A DNA stretch of 61,675 nt from Selenomonas sp. oral taxon 126. Lineage in GTDB: Bacteria > Bacillota > Negativicutes > Selenomonadales > Selenomonadaceae. The notes beneath the pieces were generated by a model. It searched no databases. It saw only the letters and a list, made by a program, of their open reading frames with translations, and had not been told where the DNA came from. The position numbers and the translations under genes are program-made. Where the stretch lies: contig NZ_CP016201.1 of the NCBI RefSeq assembly GCF_001683335.1, positions 2,159,286-2,220,960 on the forward strand, written 5' to 3'. How positions within the stretch are numbered: position 1 is the first letter of the stretch; each line of letters opens with the position of its first letter. Shown piece after piece: positions 57,058 to 61,675 of this stretch.

Positions 57058-59610
57058 GTGGCAAAGCGCGGACAAAAGATTGATGAACTCTATCTCGACA
57101 TCGGTCTCAACATCGCACAGCTGCAGCTGGACTTTGACACAGCGGGGAAAACCGTCTCGGATTCCATTGCACGCCTCAACAGCAAGGCAAACAACATCCA
57201 TCTGAAACTGGATGCCGACCTCGCGAAACTCGACGGCGTAGGGACGGAACTCGACAAGATCAAGGTGCGCCATCAGGCGATCAACCGCGAGTTGGATATT
57301 CAGCGGCAGAAGGAACAGATTCTTGTGGCTGTCCTGCAATCCGCGAAAAAGAATGACGGCGTGGACAGCGCATCCTATCGCCGTGCGGAGAGCAATCTCC
57401 TGCGTCAGCAGAGAACCGTCGCACAGACGGAAGCGGAAGTGCGAAAACTCAATGCACGTCTTAAGGAGAGTGCGGTTCTCTCCGGCACGCTCGGTGGACG
57501 TATCTCAGCGGGCATGACGGCGGCACAGGCGGGTGTTCGGAATCTTACGAGCGGATTCAATGTTCTCTCGACAAAGATGGCCGCAGTTATGGCCGTCGCT
57601 GCGACGGGCGCGGGACTGTTCAATATAACGAAGGACGCAATGCTTGCAGGTGAGAACGTCTATAAGCTGACGCAACGGCTTCATGTCTCTGCGGGGGAAG
57701 CCGCTGAACTGGGGCGTATGTTTCAGCTTGCGGATACGGACATCAAGAGCATTATCCCTCTCATTGCTCGTCTTGATAAGCAGGTATCCGCTGCAGGAGA
57801 GCGTGGAAATGACACATCTCGCGCACTCTCGCGCTTCGGCATCGCACTCAAAGATCAACAGGGAAATCTCCTGCCGCTCAATGAGCAGCTGGCGCAGCTT
57901 GCCAAGGGATATAAGACCGCAAGCGAAGCGGGCATGGAGGAAGCATATACCGCCGAGGTGCTCGGTGCGCGTGGTGCGGCACTCATCCCGATTCTCGAAC
58001 AGTACGACGACCTGATGACCGTTTCTTCGCGCGTCAAGACCACGGGACTGCTCGATCCCGAACAGGCGCATGAGACGTATCTCAAATGGCGCGAGATGGA
58101 GATGGAAGCGGGGCAGCTGAAACTTGCCCTTGGTGCGGCTCTCCTTCCTGCCGCCGAAGAACTCATGCCCGAGATCAATGACGGCTTTGAATCTCTCGTT
58201 GAAACGATTCGGGACAACAAGGACGAGATCAAGGATGCCGTCCTTGGATGGGGAGAGGCATTAAAGACCGTCGCAGAGCTTGCGGGCTTTGTCGGCGAGC
58301 AGATTCATAAGGTGAGTGAACACGCAGAAGCAAATTCATGGCTCGTGAAGAATCATCCCGTGGCATCTCCGTTGATTGCTGTTCCATTCCTCGGCGGTAC
58401 CGTCCTCGACGCACTCTATGGCGATGAGTACAAGCAGTACCAAGAACAGCAGAAGATTGCCAAAGAGAAAGTGGCGGCAGAGGAGAAAGCGCGTGCCGAA
58501 GCGGAGAAGAATGCCAAGGCGCAGGAGCAGAATGCAAAAGCGGCACAAATCCGTGCGGCGGCAGAAAAGGATGCCGCAAAAACGGTCAGTGAATCCGCAA
58601 AGGCGACGGAACAGCTGACGGACAGCTTATATACGCTGACACACACGGACATCCAGAACAGCCTTCATGCTCTTGGGCGCGAGGCGTTTCAGTTTTTCCA
58701 GAAGGGCGCAGATCCACATCTAATCGACGAATACCGTCTCGCGAAGGAAGCGAAGATTTATTCCGACTTTCAGCGGGACGTTGTAGATAAGGCGAATGCG
58801 CTCTACAAGACGGATCTCCAAAACAAGCTGGATTCCATCGCTCGCGAAGCCGATGCCTTTCGGCAGAAGGGCTTGGATGAGGTGCAGACACAGGCGTGGC
58901 TGAGTGAGAGCAAGGCACGTGTCATGGAGCAGTGGGAGCGTGATGTCGCTTCCAATATCGACTCGATCTGGAAGACCGAACTTGAAAACCGCCTTGCAGA
59001 GATAGAGCGCGAGAAGGATGCGTGGGTCCAGAAGGGGCTGGACGAGGTCGAAGCGACGCGCTGGGCGGAGAAGCAGAAACTCGATGCCAAACGCAACGCC
59101 GCTCTGGAAGTCCTCCGCTCCCAGAAAGAGGAACTGCAGGTGTTCAAGAAATCCGGGCAAGTCGGGTTGATGCAGTACCTTCGCAAGAAGAACAAGTTCA
59201 CGGCAGAGGATCTGGGGCTGACACCGGAGCTTCTCCAACAGTTTCAGTCTGGGCGCAAATGGGCGATGGAGAATCTCCTTCCAAACTTCCGCCTTGAGCA
59301 GCGTGAGGACAGTTCCCACATCCGTGTCAATGGGCAGGAGTTCTCATACTCGGAAATGATGGCAGGGCTTGGACAACAGGCACAGATCGTGCAGGGAGGG
59401 AGACAAAATATCCCGTCCTCCCAAAATACTACTCAGTCGGCTCCCTCCATGACGGACAATCGGCAGATTCACATACAGGTACAAATTGAAAACGCCGTCA
59501 CGGAGGACAACGAGGGAATGCGTATGCTTGCCGATCATGTCGCCGACCGCATCCGTCCTGCCGTCGAGAATGCCCTTGGAGGTGATTCCAATTCATATTC
59601 ACATTGGTGA
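57058..59610 (+). CDS. Tail tape measure protein
   Basis: 850 residues, GTG start after GGGAGGGAG. Long coiled coils fill residues 20-150 and 450-530; a hydrophobic segment AAVMAVAATGAGLFNIT near 180 is usual for tape measures. From residue 530 three related units start THTDIQNSL, YKTDLQNKL and WKTELENRL, exactly 55 residues apart, each with a (F/W)xQKG end. The protein sets tail length and is injected with DNA. The following gene starts inside its last 41 bases. Confidence 0.93.
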   Translation: MAKRGQKIDELYLDIGLNIAQLQLDFDTAGKTVSDSIARLNSKANNIHLKLDADLAKLDGVGTELDKIKVRHQAINRELDIQRQKEQILVAVLQSAKKNDGVDSASYRRAESNLLRQQRTVAQTEAEVRKLNARLKESAVLSGTLGGRISAGMTAAQAGVRNLTSGFNVLSTKMAAVMAVAATGAGLFNITKDAMLAGENVYKLTQRLHVSAGEAAELGRMFQLADTDIKSIIPLIARLDKQVSAAGERGNDTSRALSRFGIALKDQQGNLLPLNEQLAQLAKGYKTASEAGMEEAYTAEVLGARGAALIPILEQYDDLMTVSSRVKTTGLLDPEQAHETYLKWREMEMEAGQLKLALGAALLPAAEELMPEINDGFESLVETIRDNKDEIKDAVLGWGEALKTVAELAGFVGEQIHKVSEHAEANSWLVKNHPVASPLIAVPFLGGTVLDALYGDEYKQYQEQQKIAKEKVAAEEKARAEAEKNAKAQEQNAKAAQIRAAAEKDAAKTVSESAKATEQLTDSLYTLTHTDIQNSLHALGREAFQFFQKGADPHLIDEYRLAKEAKIYSDFQRDVVDKANALYKTDLQNKLDSIAREADAFRQKGLDEVQTQAWLSESKARVMEQWERDVASNIDSIWKTELENRLAEIEREKDAWVQKGLDEVEATRWAEKQKLDAKRNAALEVLRSQKEELQVFKKSGQVGLMQYLRKKNKFTAEDLGLTPELLQQFQSGRKWAMENLLPNFRLEQREDSSHIRVNGQEFSYSEMMAGLGQQAQIVQGGRQNIPSSQNTTQSAPSMTDNRQIHIQVQIENAVTEDNEGMRMLADHVADRIRPAVENALGGDSNSYSHW

Positions 59611-59923
59611 GGTTAAAACGCTGAGTGTCGAGAACTGGCAGATCGTTCCCGATGATCGTCAGCAGCTCCTCGAAATTGTCGGCGGCGCGGTTGTGCAGGA
59701 TTTCGGACACATCACGGAGGGCGACCGTATTTCCTGTTCGGTCACGGTCACTTCTGCCGCATGGGAGAAAATCAAAGGCTACTGGGACAGCCGCACGATG
59801 GTGTCCGTAACGGACGAGGGCGGAAATATCCGTCCCTCTATGCGTGTTGTGGTGAAATCCTACGAGTATATGGCGCATTTCCCGAAGGTCTATAAGATTT
59901 CACTGGAATTTTGGAGGGTGTGA
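59570..59923 (+). CDS. Tail protein (unknown distal tail component)
   Basis: 117 residues. IPIHIHIGEVKTLSVENWQ and VTSAAWEKIKGYWDSRTMVSVTDEGGNIRPSMRVVVKSYEYMAHFPKVYKISLEFWRV form a small beta-rich domain like LysM-type or gpU-like tail proteins after the tape measure. Starts ATG 59570, TTG 59576 and GTG 59582 are possible; GGAGG lies at 59578. Role inferred from position. Confidence 0.6.
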   Translation: MPLEVIPIHIHIGEVKTLSVENWQIVPDDRQQLLEIVGGAVVQDFGHITEGDRISCSVTVTSAAWEKIKGYWDSRTMVSVTDEGGNIRPSMRVVVKSYEYMAHFPKVYKISLEFWRV

Positions 59924-59925
59924 AA

Positions 59926-60339
59926 ATGGCAGAACTCTTGCATATCTATATGAACAATCCAACCGAGGGCGGCAAGGACGGAACAGAGGTCAGCTCCGGT
60001 ACGGAACTCGCGCCCATCTCCGTCCTGCTCGATGCGGGCAAGGGCGAGCAGAAAGCCGTCAAGTGCGCCGTGCGCTGCGAGAGCGGCTTCCATATCGACG
60101 GAACACTTATGATCAAGTTCGTCGGCGATCATGCGGACAAGTGGAAGGTGGCGATGGATCACAATTATACGACTGATACCGTTTTGACAGCAGCAGATTG
60201 GAAGGATGAGATTGCACTTTCCGGTGTCGGCACTGTGAATGTCATTTTCTGGGTGAAAGCGATGAGTTCTTCCGATGAGCAGCCACAAAGCGATGTGAGT
60301 GTCGACCTTCAAGCAGAAGGGCTCCTTGTTTCGGACTAG
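59926..60339 (+). CDS. Tail-associated protein, unknown
   Basis: 137 residues: LLHIYMNNPTEGGKDGTEVSSGTELAPISVLLDAGKGEQKAVKCAVRCESGFHIDG, DNTVNVIFWVKAMSS-type beta sandwich. In Firmicutes phages such a protein sits between tape measure and baseplate genes and is thought to be a baseplate adhesin or decoration unit. GGAGGGTGTG upstream. Confidence 0.6.
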   Translation: MAELLHIYMNNPTEGGKDGTEVSSGTELAPISVLLDAGKGEQKAVKCAVRCESGFHIDGTLMIKFVGDHADKWKVAMDHNYTTDTVLTAADWKDEIALSGVGTVNVIFWVKAMSSSDEQPQSDVSVDLQAEGLLVSD

Positions 60340-60350
60340 GAGGTTGTGTC

Positions 60351-61256
60351 ATGTCGTTCAAATACATCAATCCAGGCTATGCCGAGCTGCTTTCGACCAG
60401 CAGAGGCACAACGGTGACGGGGGAGCAGTACAGCAGGACTGGCGTATCTTTTTGGCAGCCTTCCAAAGAGCGCGGAGTCGAACTTTCCGAAGTCCCGACG
60501 GAATTTTACGGAAAGTTCGATTTGTATATCCTCGGAGTAGAAGGGCGTGATGATGTCGATTTTTCACTCGGCATTGGGTATCAGAACGGCATCTACCTGA
60601 GTGGTTATCGCAGTTTGACCATTTCCGGGTACGCAGGTACCAACTCTCTTTTTTACAAGTCTGACATCGCTGAGATCATTCCCATGTACGCAATGAGTAC
60701 TGTATGGCTTCACATCAAGCAGGGGAATGAGAACAACGGAATTCTGCATGTCATCGTCAACGATCATGAATTTTGCAATAAGAGGGATATAAACCTCTCG
60801 TATGATTCGCGAACCATCAAGATATTCAGTGACAACAATCGTGCCCTCATCTCGAATCTTATCCTATCGGATGCCCCGATTGATCCACGCGAGCAGATCG
60901 CTTTGCTGCCAATCACGGCAACACAAACAAACATGACCGATTGCGGCGATGGAAGCTATGAAGCGACGGCGGCAGGACAGGAGCTTCTGCAGACGGTCGA
61001 TGTTTCGTCGCTTATCTCGCAGTATGGAGGGAACTCCCGAGTGGTCAGTATTGCACCGTTTGCAAAGCCCGCCTATCGGACAGCAGAGGGGCTGTGCGCT
61101 CTGACGGCGATTGAAAAGAGCGGCGGCATAATTACGGAACACGGCAGACATATCGCAGGGCAAGATACGGCGGGGTACGTTATGGGAGCATACGACACGT
61201 CTTTGAGAATTGCAGAGCTTGCAGAGCGGCAGTTTGGATGGAGAGCGGGGACATGA
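60351..61256 (+). CDS. Tail/baseplate protein with lectin-like fold
   Basis: 301 residues: YAELLSTSRGTTVTGEQYSRTGVSFWQPSKERGVELSEVPTEFYGKFDLYILG, followed by DVDFSLGIGYQNGIYLSGY and NNGILHVIVNDHEF, a beta-sandwich pattern like laminin-G/concanavalin domains that bind sugars. Likely part of the host-binding baseplate. AGGAGGTTGTGTC upstream; 4-base overlap with the next gene. Confidence 0.62.
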   Translation: MSFKYINPGYAELLSTSRGTTVTGEQYSRTGVSFWQPSKERGVELSEVPTEFYGKFDLYILGVEGRDDVDFSLGIGYQNGIYLSGYRSLTISGYAGTNSLFYKSDIAEIIPMYAMSTVWLHIKQGNENNGILHVIVNDHEFCNKRDINLSYDSRTIKIFSDNNRALISNLILSDAPIDPREQIALLPITATQTNMTDCGDGSYEATAAGQELLQTVDVSSLISQYGGNSRVVSIAPFAKPAYRTAEGLCALTAIEKSGGIITEHGRHIAGQDTAGYVMGAYDTSLRIAELAERQFGWRAGT

Positions 61257-61675
61257 GTATCAAGCTGAAGCCCGGTGTTCTCATCTCGTGGTTTCCTTTT
61301 GGGCGCATCCATCTCCACCCTGCCGTTTACATCACGTTTATCCCGATGATTCGAGAATCAGTAAAACTGACGTGTGATCTAAGGCGGGAACTTCATGCAT
61401 CCTGCTCTGTTCATGCCGACACACGGCGGCTTCTACAAACAGGAGTGAAAGTATCAATTAGAGGAAAGCTGCTCCGCCGGATTGGACGGACGGAATCGAA
61501 AAACACGGATACTGTGCGGCGTATCGGACAACGTGGCTCTGCTATCGCAGATTCAGCACGTCAGCTTATCAAGTCCCTGCATATATTGGCAGATACAAGG
61601 ATTGAGATTCCTCATACACTGACCTATGCAGAGTTTAGAGAGCGCGGCATTCGCTCGTTCTCCGTGACGCTCGGC
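61253..61675 (+). CDS. Tail protein, partial (runs off the right edge)
   Basis: 141 codons are visible: SIKLKPGVLISWFPFGRIHLHPAVYITFIPMI, a Cys-containing beta region and a repeat-like ADTRRLLQT, ADSARQLIKS, ADTRIEIPH pattern (ADxR at intervals) that resembles the gene families repeated in phage tail-fibre adaptors. Starts with ATGA overlap. Open to the end of the window, so size and role cannot be given. Confidence 0.6.
   Translation, partial: MSIKLKPGVLISWFPFGRIHLHPAVYITFIPMIRESVKLTCDLRRELHASCSVHADTRRLLQTGVKVSIRGKLLRRIGRTESKNTDTVRRIGQRGSAIADSARQLIKSLHILADTRIEIPHTLTYAEFRERGIRSFSVTLG

Overview
The window looks like the chromosome of a Gram-positive-related anaerobe of the Negativicutes, most likely Selenomonas or a close relative. 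This is inferred from gene repertoire and signal style (strong GGAGG ribosome sites, several TTG/GTG starts, phage families common in Firmicutes); no database search was possible. It is almost entirely accessory DNA: a mosaic island (about 1-12.4 kb), a defence region (12.5-26.2 kb) and a long siphovirus-type prophage (about 26.5 kb to the right edge, where it runs off).

Mosaic island. The left edge cuts a zinc-ribbon protein. An ISL3-type insertion sequence with a dead transposase abuts the tail of one serine recombinase, and an intact serine recombinase overlaps that tail. Next come a small flavin-type oxidoreductase divergent from a WYL regulator, and an SDR oxidoreductase divergent from a MerR regulator with a textbook 19-bp-spacer MerR promoter. 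From 6.7 to 12.4 kb lies the most unusual structure: four copies of the terminator/promoter/5' end of comM (competence helicase gene), cut off after 21, 51, 43 and 349 codons. The first three are each followed by an unrelated cargo gene (PUA-like unknown protein, MATE transporter, DUF389 membrane protein) and a terminator; the fourth is followed by a large protein kinase. The copies differ by point changes, so they are not an assembly echo. No comM 3' part is in the window.

Defence region. A 741-residue Ser/Thr kinase with an unknown C-terminal half is followed by an IS3-family element. Then comes a complete Type IIS restriction-modification system of the Alw26I/Eco31I/Esp3I kind: a small HTH protein, a fused N6-adenine/C5-cytosine methyltransferase whose C5 half is circularly permuted, and a convergent HNH endonuclease. 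An alkA-like remnant cut by an IS5-family element sits upstream of the endonuclease. A three-gene minus-strand operon matches the ABC-three-component (ABC-3C) conflict systems.

Prophage. The early module holds a sigma-like factor, DUF2800, DUF2815, a PolA-type polymerase, a primase-DUF927 helicase, a VRR-NUC nuclease, an ORF6N antirepressor, an SNF2-like helicase and a RinA/ArpU-like late regulator. Three leader elements with an exactly spaced GGTGACC...GTCC signature punctuate it, and a 260-bp AT-rich segment with repeated AAGTGGTTAC boxes looks like an origin. An HNH protein, a RelE/RelB-type toxin-antitoxin pair and the small terminase follow. An 8-kb insert separates the two terminase genes: two DNA methyltransferases, an amidase, an amidoligase with a gamma-glutamylcyclotransferase-like partner, and three copies of a second leader RNA-like element. 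After the large terminase a two-gene AT-rich moron on the opposite strand precedes a standard HK97-type head and tail block: portal, ClpP-like protease, capsid, connectors, major tail protein, a tail chaperone pair with a CCCAAAC -1 frameshift site and a 13-bp stem, tape measure and distal tail genes. No integrase for this prophage, tRNA, rRNA or CRISPR array was found in the window.
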